64,000 nt of DNA from an uncultured Campylobacter sp. (GCF_938015785.1 NZ_CALLWC010000051.1:5051-69050); one strand, 5' to 3'; shown: positions 17,501 to 29,177, counted from the first letter of the stretch. The notes: generated by a model from the letters alone, not told the origin. Numbers and translations are program-made.

Positions 17501-18693
17501 AAGAGATGCTAAAGGTAGTGGCGCTACTTTCTAAAAGCGCTTTGCAAAGCGATCAAAGCCTCAATAAAAAAGATTATAAAAAGGGCGATAAGGTTAAAAA
17601 AGAGGAGCTTGAAAGCTCCAATCGCTTTACGTTAAATTCCTTCGTCAAGGCTTATTCTAAAGCTGTTCAGAAGGAATACGAAGAGCTAAAAAACCATTTC
17701 CAAAACGAAAAGCGCAAGCTCAAAGAGGAACATGACGAAAAAATCGAAATTTTAGAAAAAGACGATATTTTGCCAAGCGGCGTCGTTAAGCTCGTAAAGG
17801 TCTATATCGCGACTAAGCGCAAGTTAAAAGTGGGCGATAAGATGGCGGGCCGCCACGGAAATAAGGGCATCGTCTCAAACATCGTCCCTGAGGTCGATAT
17901 GCCGTATCTGCCTAGCGGACAGCGCGTGGATATCGTGCTAAATCCTCTCGGCGTTCCAAGTCGTATGAATATCGGTCAGATAATGGAGAGCCACTTAGGT
18001 CTTGTGGGCTGGCGCTTAGGAGAGCAGATCGCTAAAATTTTAGAAGAGAAAACGGGCGAATGGATAAAAACCCTTCGCGCCAAAATGATTGAGATCGCAG
18101 GCGTTTCCAAACTAATGCAGGCTAAAAAAACGCTTGAAAAGATCAGCGACGAAGATCTTTTGAAATACGCTAGAGACTGGGCTAAGGGCGTTAGATTTTC
18201 CGCTCCGATATTCGAAGGCATTGTGCCGGAGGATTTCAAAAAGCTATTTGAAATGGCGGGCATCGATCAGGACGGCAAGACCGAGCTTTACGACGGTCGC
18301 ACCGGCGAAAAGATCAAAGAGCGCGTAAACGTGGGCTGCATGTATTATCTCAAACTACACCATCTAGTCGACGAAAAGGTTCACGCAAGAAGCACCGGTC
18401 CTTACAGTCTAGTCACGCAGCAGCCGGTCGGCGGTAAGGCGCTATTCGGCGGTCAAAGATTCGGCGAGATGGAAGTTTGGGCTCTGGAGGCATACGGTGC
18501 GGCATACACGCTCCGCGAAATGCTAACGATCAAATCCGACGACGTCGACGGACGCTTGGCTGCGTATAAGGCGCTGACAAAAGGTGAAAACGTTCCGTCT
18601 ACAGGAATTCCTGAGACATTTTTTGTTTTAACAAACGAGCTTAAATCGCTTGCTCTAGACGTTGAAATTTACGAGAATGGAGAGAATAAATGA
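14557..18693 (+). CDS. rpoB: DNA-directed RNA polymerase subunit beta
   Basis: 1378 residues. The start is ATG 14557 (MLNSLYSGNRLRVDF) after ACGAGG; in-frame codons upstream run through the attenuator. The rifampicin-binding region reads GGQLSQFMDQTNPLSE then THKRRLSALGEGGL, with the resistance-hotspot D, H and S residues unchanged. The proline that follows SALG in E. coli is a glutamate here; I cannot tell whether that is lineage-typical. Catalytic-core segments (MPWHGYNYEDAVV, GRHGNKG) are intact. rpoC follows with an ATGA overlap. Confidence 0.98.
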   Translation: MLNSLYSGNRLRVDFSKVPKDIEIPNLLQLQKKSFDHFLNLDNSGGESGIEKVFKAIFPIHDAQNRLSIEYVSSEISKPKYSIRECMERGLTYSVNLKMKLRLLVHERDEKTGKKIGVKEIKEQDIFIRDIPLMTDRISFIINGVERVVVNQLHRSPGVIFKEEESPTVLNKLIYTAQIIPDRGSWLYFEYDVKDVLYVRINKRRKVPITILFRALGYKKQDIIKLFYPIKTIYIKKGKFLTDFDPKEYAGRLDYDIINEKGEVLHQASKRLTSKKAEKLAEDGLKLIEYPAEILAERYLADAIVDKNSGEVLFDSLTALDEGKLAKIANTEKKFTIANDLASGVDTSIINSFIQDADALKLLQQSEGIDDENDLAAIRIYKVMRPGEPVVKEAAKSFVNDLFFNPERYDLTKVGRMKMNHKLGIEAPEYVTVLTSEDIIKTAKYLIRVKNGDGFIDDRDNLGNRRIRSIGELLANEMHLGFIKVQKATKDKFTGISGNLDELMPYDFVNPKIITTTLMEFFTGGQLSQFMDQTNPLSEVTHKRRLSALGEGGLVKERAGFEVRDVHPTHYGRICPIETPEGQNIGLINTLATYAKVNDLGFVEAPYKRVVNGKVTDEIVYLTATQEEGLVIAPASAKLDEEGNIVEELLEVRKDGENIMAKREDISLIDLCSGMVAGVAASLIPFLEHDDANRALMGSNMQRQAVPLLHSTAPIVGTGMEAIIARDSWEAIKAIRDGVVEKVDNKNIFILGEDEKGPFIDHYSMEKNLRTNQNTTFSQRPIVRKGDVIKAGQIIADGPSMDGGELAIGKNALIAFMPWHGYNYEDAVVMSEKMIRADEYTSVHVYEKEIEARELKDGVEEITRDIPNIKEEELTHLDDSGIVKIGTHVKPGMILVGKVTPKGEVKPTPEERLLRAIFGEKAGHVVNKSLYATASMEGVVIDVKIFTKKGYEKDPRTNKAYEDEKTELEREHHDRLLMLDREEMLKVVALLSKSALQSDQSLNKKDYKKGDKVKKEELESSNRFTLNSFVKAYSKAVQKEYEELKNHFQNEKRKLKEEHDEKIEILEKDDILPSGVVKLVKVYIATKRKLKVGDKMAGRHGNKGIVSNIVPEVDMPYLPSGQRVDIVLNPLGVPSRMNIGQIMESHLGLVGWRLGEQIAKILEEKTGEWIKTLRAKMIEIAGVSKLMQAKKTLEKISDEDLLKYARDWAKGVRFSAPIFEGIVPEDFKKLFEMAGIDQDGKTELYDGRTGEKIKERVNVGCMYYLKLHHLVDEKVHARSTGPYSLVTQQPVGGKALFGGQRFGEMEVWALEAYGAAYTLREMLTIKSDDVDGRLAAYKALTKGENVPSTGIPETFFVLTNELKSLALDVEIYENGENK

Positions 18694-21600
18694 GCGATAA
18701 TTCAAATTTAGAAAGAATAGAAATAAAAGAAGACGCTAGAGTTCACGACTTCGACGCGTTTGCTATTAGGCTTGCTAGCCCTGAGCAGATTAAAGCATGG
18801 AGCCACGGCGAGGTAAAAAAGCCGGAGACTATCAACTACCGCACGCTCAAGCCGGAGCGCGACGGACTTTTTTGCGCTAAAATTTTCGGTCCCGTAAGAG
18901 ATTATGAGTGCATCTGCGGCAAATATAAAAAGATGCGATATAAGGGCTGGAAGTGCGAAAAATGCGGTGTCGAGATCACGAGCTCGAAGGTTCGCCGCAC
19001 TAGAATGGGGCATATCGAGCTGGTAACGCCGGTGGCGCATATTTGGTACGTAAATTCCTTGCCTAGTCGCATAGGTACGCTGCTAAACATCAAGATGAAA
19101 GATCTTGAGCGCGTGCTTTACTACGAGGCGTATATCGTAGAGAATGCGGGTGAGGCATTTTACGACAACGAAAATTCTAAAAAGGTCGAGAAATACGACG
19201 TTTTAAATGAAGAGCAGTATCAGAGCTTAAAAGAGCGCTTTTCGCAGACGGGCTTCGTCGCCAAAATGGGCGGTCAGGTAATTCGCGATATGCTAGCTGA
19301 GCTTGATTTGGTAGAAATTTTAAATTCTTTGAAGGAGGAGATGGCTAATACAAACTCCGAAGCGAAGAAAAAAACTATCGTCAAGCGTCTAAAGGTCGTC
19401 GAGAGCTTTTTAAATTCCGGCAATAAGCCCGAGTGGATGATGATTACAAATCTTCCCGTGCTACCTGCCGATCTACGCCCGCTTGTAAGCCTTGAGGGCG
19501 GAAAATTTGCGGTTTCGGACGTAAACGATCTATATCGACGCGTCATAAATCGAAATTCTAGACTTAAAAGGCTGATGGAGCTCGACGCCCCCGAGATCAT
19601 CATCCGTAACGAAAAACGAATGCTTCAAGAGGCGGTGGATGCGCTTTTTGACAACGGACGTCGCGCTAACGCCGTAAAAGGCGCTAATAAGCGACCGCTT
19701 AAATCTCTAAGCGAGATCATTAAAGGTAAGCAAGGCCGCTTCCGTCAAAATTTGCTCGGCAAGCGCGTGGATTTTTCTGGTCGCTCCGTCATCGTCGTAG
19801 GTCCAAATTTACGCATGGATCAGTGTGGTCTGCCTAAGACGATGGCACTTGAGTTATTCAAGCCGCATCTAATCGCTCGCCTTCAAGAGAAGGGCTATGC
19901 AACGACCGTTAAGCAGGCTAAAAAGATGATCGAAAATAGGATCAATGAAGTTTGGGAGTGCTTGGAGGAGGTCGTAAAGGATCACCCGGTTATGCTAAAC
20001 CGCGCGCCGACGCTTCATAAGATGTCTATTCAGGCGTTTCATCCCGTGCTCGTCGAGGGAAAGGCGATCAGGCTACATCCGCTAGTCTGCGCCGCATTCA
20101 ATGCGGACTTCGACGGAGATCAGATGGCGGTACATGTGCCGCTTAGCCAAGAGGCGATCGCGGAGTGCAAAATTTTAATGCTAAGCTCGATGAATATCTT
20201 GCTTCCTGCGAGCGGAAAACCTGTCGCGGTGCCTAGCCAGGATATGGTTTTGGGAATTTATTATCTAAGCTTGGAAAAGCCAGGCGCCAAGGGAACAAAT
20301 AAAATTTTTGCAAACGTCGATGAAGTAATGCTCGCCGTGGAGGCAAATGCCCTAGACATCCACGCTAAAATCAAAACGATGATCGATCGCCGCATTATCT
20401 TTACGACCGCGGGCCGCTTGATCATCAAATCGATCCTGCCTAGCTTTATTCCGGATCATCTTTGGAATAAGATTATGAAGAAAAAGGATATCGCCGAGCT
20501 TGTCGATTACGTCTATAAAAACGGCGGCCTTGAGATAAGCGCAGAATTTTTGGATAATCTTAAGAACTTAGGCTTTGAATCCGCGACTAAAGCGGGTGTA
20601 TCGATCTCCGTTTCGGATATCATCGTGCCGAAGTCTAAAGCAGGTCTTGTAGAAGAGGCTAAAAAGCAGGTCAGAGAGGTTCAGAACCAATACGGCGCGG
20701 GCTTGCTAACTGACGGCGAGCGCTATAATAAAACGATCGACATCTGGACCAGCACTAGTAAGAAGCTAGCCGATGAGATGATGAAGATGATGGAGAAGGA
20801 TAAGGACGGCTTTAACTCGATCTATATGATGGCCGATAGCGGTGCACGCGGTAGCGCGGAGCAGATCAAGCAGCTAGCGGGCATGAGAGGTCTGATGAGT
20901 AAGCCGGACGGCTCGATCATCGAGACGCCGATTACTTCAAATTTTAGAGAGGGTCTGAATGTAAACGAGTACTTCATCTCGACTCACGGCGCGCGTAAAG
21001 GTCTTGCCGATACTGCGCTTAAAACCGCAAACGCGGGCTATCTAACGCGAAAGCTGATCGATGTCGCGCAAAATGTTAGAGTTACGATGCACGATTGCGG
21101 TACGCACGAGGGTATCGAGGTTACCGAGATTGTAGAGAACGGAACGCAAATAGAAAGCCTAGCCGATAGGATTATGGGTAGGGTGCTAAGCTCGGATGTG
21201 ATTGATCCGGTATCGAATGAAATTTTATTTACCGAAGGCACGCTTCTAGGCGTTAATGAGGTACGCACCATAGTCGATGCCGGCATCAAATCCGTAAGCA
21301 TCCGTACGCCTATTACGTGCAAGGCTGAAAAAGGGGTTTGTGCAAAGTGCTACGGTGTAAATTTGGGCGAGGGCAAGCTAGTAAAACCGGGTGAAGCGGT
21401 CGGTATCATATCGGCGCAATCCATTGGTGAGCCGGGCACGCAGCTTACGCTACGAACCTTCCACGCCGGCGGTACCGCATCTACCGAGCAGCAAGATCGT
21501 CAAGTAATCGCCGATAAAGAGGGCTTTATCAGATATTACAACGTAAAGACCTACGAAAACGGCGGCAAAAATATCGTAATGAACCGCAGAAACGCTGCGG

Positions 21601-23204
21601 TACTTTTGGTTGAGCCTAAGATCAAAGCCCCAATTACTGGTAAGGTAAGTATCGATATAACTCACGATGATGTGAATATTACGCTAAAAGGTAAGAAAGA
21701 AGAATTTAAATATACTATCCGACGCCACGATCTAGCCAAGCCTACCGAGCTTGCGGGCGTAAGCGGTAAAGTTGAGGGGAAATTCTACATCGTATTTAAA
21801 GACGGCGAAACCGTTGGAGAAAATGATAGTTTAGTAGAGGTTATAAAAGAAGATTGGAATATCCCTACTCGAATTCCGTTTGCAAGCGAACTTCGCGTCA
21901 AAGACGGCGAGCCGGTAACTCAAAAGATCAAAGCGGGAGCAAATGGTACGCTTAAGTATTTCATCCTAAAGGGCGATTATTTAGAGAGGCTAAGAGATAT
22001 TAAAAAAGGTCACGTCGTAAGTGAGAAGGGTATGTACGTAGTCATTTCCGATGAAAACGGCAGAGAGGCGATCCGCCACTATATACCGCGTGAATCTGTC
22101 ATTACCTATGATGATAATAGCGTCGTAAAAAGCGAAGATCTTATCGCCAAGCCTAAGAAAGACGATCGCTTGATCATCGCCGAGTGGGATCCGTATTCTA
22201 TCCCTGTGGCTGCAGAGTGCGAGGGTAAGATCAGCTTCGAGGATATCGAGCCGGGATACACCGCTACGGAGCAATATGACGAGACGACCGGCCAAAGCCG
22301 TTTGGTTATCAACGAATACCTACCGCAGGGCGTCAAACCGGCTATCATCGTAACTCCTAGCAAGGGCGAGCCTATCAAATACAACCTAGGACCGAAGACT
22401 GCGATTTTTACGAATAAGGGCGATCAAGTAGCGATTGCGGATATTTTGGCTAGAACGCCGAAAGCGGCTGCGAAGTCGAAAGACATCACCGGCGGTTTGC
22501 CGCGCGTATCGGAGCTATTTGAGGCGCGCCGTCCAAAAAATACCGCGATCATCGCGGACATCGACGGAACCGTCCGCTTCGATAAGGCGTTGCGTGCAAA
22601 AGAGCGCATTATAATAGAGGGCGAGGACGGAACGAGTGCAGAGTATCTAATCGATAAGAGCCGCCAGATACAGGTGCGAAACGGCGAGTTCGTCCACGCG
22701 GGCGAGAAGCTTACCGACGGAGTTATCAGCTCGCACGACGTGCTTAGAATTTTAGGCGAAAAGGCGCTGCATTACTATCTGATAAGCGAAATTCAACAGG
22801 TTTACCGCTCTCAAGGTGTCGTCATCAGCGATAAGCATATCGAGATTATTGTATCTCAGATGCTCCGCCAGGTCCGAATCGTCGATAGTGGCGATACTCA
22901 GCTAATCGTCGGTGATCTGATTAGCCGTCGTAGATTTAGAGAAGAAAACGAGCGCATTATGAAAATTGGTGGTGAGCCTGCGATCGCAGAGTCCGTACTG
23001 CTGGGCGTAACTCGTGCGGCCGTTGGAAGCGATAGCGTCATTTCGGCAGCGTCTTTCCAAGAGACTACGAAGGTTCTAACCGAGGCTAGCATCGCGGGTA
23101 AATTTGACCGATTAGAGGACTTAAAAGAAAACGTCATCCTAGGTCGTATAATCCCTGTGGGAACGGGTCTGTATAAAGATAAGGAAGTTAAACTCAAAAA
23201 ATAA
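18690..23204 (+). CDS. rpoC: DNA-directed RNA polymerase subunit beta-prime
   Basis: 1504 residues. Zinc-binding cysteines lie in CICGKYKKMRYKGWKCEKCG near the N-terminus. The active-site loop NADFDGDQMAVHVP and the trigger-loop region (STHGARKGLADTALKTANAG) are present, as is the second zinc site (CGTHEG, CKAEKGVCAKCYG). It forms the catalytic centre with beta. rpoB and rpoC are separate but overlapping genes, as in Campylobacter; some Helicobacter have them fused. Confidence 0.98.
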   Translation: MSDNSNLERIEIKEDARVHDFDAFAIRLASPEQIKAWSHGEVKKPETINYRTLKPERDGLFCAKIFGPVRDYECICGKYKKMRYKGWKCEKCGVEITSSKVRRTRMGHIELVTPVAHIWYVNSLPSRIGTLLNIKMKDLERVLYYEAYIVENAGEAFYDNENSKKVEKYDVLNEEQYQSLKERFSQTGFVAKMGGQVIRDMLAELDLVEILNSLKEEMANTNSEAKKKTIVKRLKVVESFLNSGNKPEWMMITNLPVLPADLRPLVSLEGGKFAVSDVNDLYRRVINRNSRLKRLMELDAPEIIIRNEKRMLQEAVDALFDNGRRANAVKGANKRPLKSLSEIIKGKQGRFRQNLLGKRVDFSGRSVIVVGPNLRMDQCGLPKTMALELFKPHLIARLQEKGYATTVKQAKKMIENRINEVWECLEEVVKDHPVMLNRAPTLHKMSIQAFHPVLVEGKAIRLHPLVCAAFNADFDGDQMAVHVPLSQEAIAECKILMLSSMNILLPASGKPVAVPSQDMVLGIYYLSLEKPGAKGTNKIFANVDEVMLAVEANALDIHAKIKTMIDRRIIFTTAGRLIIKSILPSFIPDHLWNKIMKKKDIAELVDYVYKNGGLEISAEFLDNLKNLGFESATKAGVSISVSDIIVPKSKAGLVEEAKKQVREVQNQYGAGLLTDGERYNKTIDIWTSTSKKLADEMMKMMEKDKDGFNSIYMMADSGARGSAEQIKQLAGMRGLMSKPDGSIIETPITSNFREGLNVNEYFISTHGARKGLADTALKTANAGYLTRKLIDVAQNVRVTMHDCGTHEGIEVTEIVENGTQIESLADRIMGRVLSSDVIDPVSNEILFTEGTLLGVNEVRTIVDAGIKSVSIRTPITCKAEKGVCAKCYGVNLGEGKLVKPGEAVGIISAQSIGEPGTQLTLRTFHAGGTASTEQQDRQVIADKEGFIRYYNVKTYENGGKNIVMNRRNAAVLLVEPKIKAPITGKVSIDITHDDVNITLKGKKEEFKYTIRRHDLAKPTELAGVSGKVEGKFYIVFKDGETVGENDSLVEVIKEDWNIPTRIPFASELRVKDGEPVTQKIKAGANGTLKYFILKGDYLERLRDIKKGHVVSEKGMYVVISDENGREAIRHYIPRESVITYDDNSVVKSEDLIAKPKKDDRLIIAEWDPYSIPVAAECEGKISFEDIEPGYTATEQYDETTGQSRLVINEYLPQGVKPAIIVTPSKGEPIKYNLGPKTAIFTNKGDQVAIADILARTPKAAAKSKDITGGLPRVSELFEARRPKNTAIIADIDGTVRFDKALRAKERIIIEGEDGTSAEYLIDKSRQIQVRNGEFVHAGEKLTDGVISSHDVLRILGEKALHYYLISEIQQVYRSQGVVISDKHIEIIVSQMLRQVRIVDSGDTQLIVGDLISRRRFREENERIMKIGGEPAIAESVLLGVTRAAVGSDSVISAASFQETTKVLTEASIAGKFDRLEDLKENVILGRIIPVGTGLYKDKEVKLKK

Positions 23205-23208
23205 TTTT

Positions 23209-23226
23209 GGGCGCAAGCCCTAAATT
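23209..23226 (+). terminator. Short hairpin after rpoC
   Basis: GGGC, a GCAA tetraloop and GCCC at 23209-23220, followed by TAAATTT. Short and weak, possibly a partial terminator before the DoxX gene. Confidence 0.35.
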
Positions 23227-23239
23227 TAAAGGATAAAGC

Positions 23240-23629
23240 ATGAATATGATCAACATAAATTTCGGTCTTTTATTTATCAGGTTGGGGCTTGGAGTTTGTC
23301 TTTTAATGCACGGAATTTTTAAGCTTACTCACGGCATAGACGGCGTAAAATCGATGCTAGTAGCTAGAGGAATTCCGGATCTGGTGGCTTACGGCGCATA
23401 CGTAGGCGAGGTGCTGGCGCCCGCGATGATAATCATAGGTGTATTTTGCCGCATAGGCGCTCTGCTTGTGATCGCAAACGTGCTCATGATAATATACGTC
23501 CTGCATATTCCGTTGGGTGCGCTTACCGGAGTGGGCGGATTTGAGCTGGAAATCGTATATCTATATCTTTCCGCTGCGATCTGCCTAGTAATCTGCGGCG
23601 GTGGGGAGTTTGTGCTGATTAGAGATTAA
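23240..23629 (+). CDS. DoxX family inner-membrane protein
   Basis: 129 residues with four hydrophobic helices and the DoxX-type N-terminus (LLFIRLGLGVCLLMHGIFKL, GIDGVKSMLVARGIP). The start is ATG 23240 with AAAGGATAAAGC upstream. DoxX-like proteins are small membrane proteins linked in some bacteria to thiol or quinone redox functions; a specific role cannot be assigned. It lies between rpoC and rpsL, and rpsL has its own promoter after it. Confidence 0.85.
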   Translation: MNMININFGLLFIRLGLGVCLLMHGIFKLTHGIDGVKSMLVARGIPDLVAYGAYVGEVLAPAMIIIGVFCRIGALLVIANVLMIIYVLHIPLGALTGVGGFELEIVYLYLSAAICLVICGGGEFVLIRD

Positions 23630-23668
23630 AATTTAGTTAAATTTACGTTTCTGTAAGTTTAAACAAAG

Positions 23669-23674
23669 TATAAT
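23669..23674 (+). promoter_or_regulatory. -10 box of the rpsL operon
   Basis: A perfect TATAAT in AAAGTATAATCC, about 40 bases before rpsL. The upstream sequence is T/A-rich, as usual for Campylobacter sigma-70 promoters. Confidence 0.75.
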
Positions 23675-23712
23675 CCAAATATTTTTGAATAAATTTTTGT
23701 GAAAGGAAAGAT

Positions 23713-24087
23713 GTGCCAACCATAAATCAATTGGTCAGAAAAGAGCGCAAGAAGCTTACCGAGAAATCGAAGTCTCCAGCGCTAAAGAATTGCCCTCAAC
23801 GAAGAGGAGTTTGCACTAAGGTCTACACCACGACCCCTAAAAAGCCAAACTCAGCGCTTCGTAAAGTTGCCAAAGTAAGGCTTACTAGCGGATTTGAAGT
23901 CATCAGCTATATCGGCGGTGAAGGTCACAATCTACAAGAGCACTCTATCGTGCTAGTTCGCGGCGGTCGCGTAAAGGACCTACCGGGCGTTAAATATCAC
24001 ATCGTCCGCGGTGCGCTCGATACTGCAGGCGTTGCGAAACGAACCGTTGCAAGATCAAAATACGGTGCTAAACGACCTAAAAAATAG
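23713..24087 (+). CDS. rpsL: 30S ribosomal protein S12
   Basis: 124 residues with a GTG start at 23713 following GAAAGGAAAG; an out-of-frame ATG overlaps it (ATGTG). The conserved TTTPKKPNSALRK and GGRVKDLPGVKYH segments carry lysines at 43 and 88, the wild-type residues at streptomycin-resistance positions. S12 acts in decoding at the A site. It is the first gene of rpsL-rpsG-fusA. Confidence 0.98.
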   Translation: MPTINQLVRKERKKLTEKSKSPALKNCPQRRGVCTKVYTTTPKKPNSALRKVAKVRLTSGFEVISYIGGEGHNLQEHSIVLVRGGRVKDLPGVKYHIVRGALDTAGVAKRTVARSKYGAKRPKK

Positions 24088-24156
24088 TTTAGCCGAAACA
24101 GACCGGCACTAGATTTTGCCGAGTTTGAGTAAAATTTTAAAATTTGAAGGAATAAA

Positions 24157-24627
24157 ATGAGAAGAAGAAAAGCTCCCGTTAGGGAAGTTATGCCTGATCC
24201 GATTTATGACAGCAAGGTAATCACAAAATTTATTAATTCGCTTATGTTCGACGGCAAAAAGAGCGTTGCTACCGAGATTATGTACGGCGCCTTAAATTTC
24301 ATTGACAATAAAGGCGGCGAGAAGAAAGGTATTGAAATTTTTAACGATGCCATAGATAACGTTAAGCCTTTGATGGAAGTTAAGTCTCGTCGTGTAGGCG
24401 GCGCAACTTATCAGGTTCCGATCGAGGTCAGGCCTGCTCGCCAGCAAGCTCTGGCTATCCGCTGGATCATCTCTTTTGCGAGAAAAAGAAGCGAACGTAC
24501 GATGATAGAGCGCCTGGCTTACGAGCTTATGGACGCCGCAAATTCTAAAGGCTCTTCATTTAAGAAGAAAGAAGATACCTACAAGATGGCGGAAGCCAAC
24601 AAAGCTTTCGCGCATTATCGTTGGTAG
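24157..24627 (+). CDS. rpsG: 30S ribosomal protein S7
   Basis: 156 residues, starting MRRRKAPVREVMPDPIY. Conserved blocks are KFINSLMFDGKKSVA and GGATYQVPIEVRPARQQALA. S7 initiates assembly of the 30S head. The 69-bp spacer upstream contains another AAATTTTAAAATTT-type palindrome near 24131. fusA follows nine bases later. Confidence 0.98.
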   Translation: MRRRKAPVREVMPDPIYDSKVITKFINSLMFDGKKSVATEIMYGALNFIDNKGGEKKGIEIFNDAIDNVKPLMEVKSRRVGGATYQVPIEVRPARQQALAIRWIISFARKRSERTMIERLAYELMDAANSKGSSFKKKEDTYKMAEANKAFAHYRW

Positions 24628-24636
24628 GAGGGCATC

Positions 24637-26712
<2,076 letters not shown>

Positions 26713-27285
26713 TTTAACAGGCGCTAGGGTGCGGCGATAGCTTATCGCCAACCCCCGGCGCTTCTTTGAATTTTAAAACGGTGTTTAAATTTAACCTACT
26801 TCACGAGCCAAAATTTTAACTCACACTCTGGTTTCAAATAAAATTTCAATCCATAAATTTTGATTTCTGTAGATTGCAAATTTAGATCAAAAAATTTCAA
26901 TTAAATTTAAAAATTCAAAACATAACTTAAAACGCGCTCATGATGCCGCACCTGTCGTTTTACTAGTGATTTCTTTCTTTCGCAGGTAAAGTGTACATAC
27001 AGCGCTATCGCTTTGACTTTTATTCACGGACAAAATCGCCGCAAACGGGGAGAAATTTTATCTTCGGCACAGCCTTAAGGCGGAGCGCAACTATCATAGA
27101 CTTATATCAGATCGCGACCATTAGTGCTTTATGCAAGTAGCGGTATTCTCGGGGGCTTTAATTGTTCTGCCGCTTTGCGCCATAAAATTTCATCTTAACG
27201 CAGCGATCTACGCACCGTTCATTAGGCCGAGCCGACGCACGAACTCGCCCATTTTCGGATTTAGCAGGCGTTTGCTTTCGCAGGT
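26713..27285. other. Gene-free region fusA-tpx
   Basis: After the terminator no credible coding frame is seen. The first half is AT-rich with several AAATTT/AAATTY words; the second half is GC-richer without recognisable genes. A -10 box for tpx lies at its end. Confidence 0.5.
26719..26770 (+). terminator. Terminator of the rpsL-rpsG-fusA operon
   Basis: A long branched hairpin. GGCGATA pairs with TATCGCC across a short loop and is enclosed by outer arms GGCGCT/GGCGC and GGG/CCC. CTTCTTTG follows, so the T tract is imperfect. Confidence 0.7.
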
Positions 27286-27291
27286 TATAAT
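27286..27291 (+). promoter_or_regulatory. -10 box of tpx
   Basis: A perfect TATAAT in AGGTTATAATGCG, 36 bases before the tpx start. Confidence 0.65.
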
Positions 27292-27327
27292 GCGCCAGTT
27301 TTAAATATTTCAAAACAAAGGAAAATC

Positions 27328-27858
27328 ATGCAACAAACCAAATTACAAGGCGTAAGCGTCGGTCTTTCGGGTAACGAGCTTAAGCTGGGAGATAAGGCGC
27401 CAGAGGTTAGTCTGGTCGCGGCCGATCTTAGCGAGGTCAAAGTCGGTGGCGGCACGGGCAAGGCGCAGGTCATCATCGCCGTGCCGTCCCTGGATACGGA
27501 CGTGTGCGCGACCGAGACGCGCAAATTTAACGAGCGCGCCGCGAGTATAAAAAATACCGAGGTTTTCGTGGTCTCGATGGATCTGCCGTTTGCCGCGGGC
27601 AGATTTTGTTCGACCGAGGGGATCAAAAATTTACGCGCCCTAAGCGACTTTCGCGATAAAGAGTTTGCGCGCGCATACGGCGTGCTGATCGCGGATGGCG
27701 CGCTTGCAGGGCTAACGTGCCGCGCGGTTTTCGTCGTGGACACCGCGGGCAAGATCGCCTACAAGCAGATCACGGACGACATCGTAGATGAGCCCGATTA
27801 CGACGCGGCGCTGAATGCGGCGGCGTTTGCGAGCGGAAGCGCTGCGACGCAGGGCTGA
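27328..27858 (+). CDS. tpx: Thiol peroxidase
   Basis: 176 residues. The peroxidatic cysteine lies in PSLDTDVCATETRKF and the resolving cysteine in RFCSTEGIKNLRALSDFR, the 2-Cys Tpx arrangement. The N-terminus LQGVSVGLSGNELKLGDKAPE is typical. It reduces hydroperoxides, usually with thioredoxin. AAAGGAAAATC precedes the ATG. The C-terminus is about ten residues longer than usual and alanine/serine-rich (AAAFASGSAATQG). Unlike gpx 1.8 kb downstream, this peroxidase is intact. Confidence 0.95.
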   Translation: MQQTKLQGVSVGLSGNELKLGDKAPEVSLVAADLSEVKVGGGTGKAQVIIAVPSLDTDVCATETRKFNERAASIKNTEVFVVSMDLPFAAGRFCSTEGIKNLRALSDFRDKEFARAYGVLIADGALAGLTCRAVFVVDTAGKIAYKQITDDIVDEPDYDAALNAAAFASGSAATQG

Positions 27859-28433
27859 TGCAATTTCTAGGTCTGCGGCGCAGACATCTGCTTGCTTAAA
27901 TTTAGCGGGCTTAAAATACGCGGACGGGCGCCTTGCTCGCCTGCAACTTTAAATTCTAAAATTCCACGGCGCTCTGAAATTTGGCAGGCCGCGTCTGAAA
28001 TTTCAGCGGATCTGCGCCCGTGATCCACCTTGCGCAGTTTACAAGAAAAATTTTAAAATTTTAATCCCCAATTGATTCATAAATTCTCACATTCGGTATG
28101 CTTTTCGATCCGTCGGCACATATTTTGGATTTAGAAAAAACAGCGCGCGATCGGGTTAAATTTTAGTGCAAAACACAGGCGGCAGTACCGAGAAGCTAGA
28201 CGAGGCGTGGATGAAATGCGAATGAAATTTGCAATGGGAGCATATATGCAATACGGACCGAGAAAATTTTAGACGCAACGACGTATAGCAAAGCGAGACG
28301 ACGCGCGCAAAGATAAGGCGCGCTATTTTTCTTTAGACGAGGCGGAAGTGAGCCGAGTGAAGGAGCGTATATTATAATACGTGGCCGAAATTCGGCGAAA
28401 TTTCCAACGACGTATAAAGGAAAAAAAGGGACG
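27859..28433. other. 575-bp gene-free region with hairpin and repeated ACGACGTATA
   Basis: No supported gene. The word AACGACGTATA occurs at about 28277 and 28409. Between them GCGCGC, a nine-base loop and GCGCGC are followed by TATTTTTCTTT (near 28302-28335), which looks like a terminator. A short frame ending near 28272 could be the relic of a gene, but I do not recognise it. RAATTY words are frequent. Confidence 0.45.
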
Positions 28434-29177
28434 CTAAGTATTCAGGTCGGGATAATCCCACGCATTATATTCATCCGTCAGATTATCGTCCTCCGCCCCT
28501 TTGCAGCACAGCCACTCTAACTCGCCGCGTCTCTCCATCACGACCTCTTCATCAAGCCCCGCGCTGTCTGAGCCGTGCACGCGAGCATTGACGCACGCCC
28601 AGTGGTAGCGGTAGATGAGATCGAGCGCCTGCAGGATTTCATCCGTATCGCGTAGCTTCACGCGCGCCGAAAAATCGTCGCCGCTAAAGGTGTCCATCAC
28701 AAAGGCGCAGTCGCAGATCTCGCTCGGAAAGCTAAGCTCCTCCACGAGCCCCATGGCCCACATCAGCGCCCACAGCGACTCGTATTTCCAGCCCATATTT
28801 ACGGCCTCGTCGCGGCTTGCCTCGCCCTGCGTGACGCGGCGCTCCATGCGCGTGAGCTTGTCTATGCAGCCGTAGCGATTATCTAGAAAGCCCTGTACGC
28901 CCTGCTTATCCTCATCCGCGAGCTTGCCCTCGTCTCTGATCGAGCAGGCGCACATTATCGCCGCATACGAGCAGATCGCGCGAGCGATGACTTCGTCCTT
29001 TTCGCGCGGGGTGACCTCGTCCGTCTCATACCGCAGCGGCAGATGATCGATATACGGCACGCCCTGCGATTTTAAAATTTCGATGCTTATATCCTTGCGT
29101 TCCTGCGCGGCCTTGCCGATCTTCGCGGCGTTTGCGCTATTTTTGCCACCTTTTTTGAAAAAATCTGAAAATGCCAT
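28434..29177 (-). CDS. DUF4272 domain protein
   Basis: 247 residues, cytoplasmic, with ATG at 29177 after AAGGAG. The central part (MGWKYESLWALMWAMGLVEELSFP) is characteristic of DUF4272 proteins, as are the earlier ISIEILKSQGVPYIDHLP and the C-terminal RYHWACVNARV. Function is unknown; members occur singly in many bacteria. It stands alone between gene-free stretches, on the strand opposite to tpx and gpx. Confidence 0.82.
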   Translation of the reverse strand: MAFSDFFKKGGKNSANAAKIGKAAQERKDISIEILKSQGVPYIDHLPLRYETDEVTPREKDEVIARAICSYAAIMCACSIRDEGKLADEDKQGVQGFLDNRYGCIDKLTRMERRVTQGEASRDEAVNMGWKYESLWALMWAMGLVEELSFPSEICDCAFVMDTFSGDDFSARVKLRDTDEILQALDLIYRYHWACVNARVHGSDSAGLDEEVVMERRGELEWLCCKGAEDDNLTDEYNAWDYPDLNT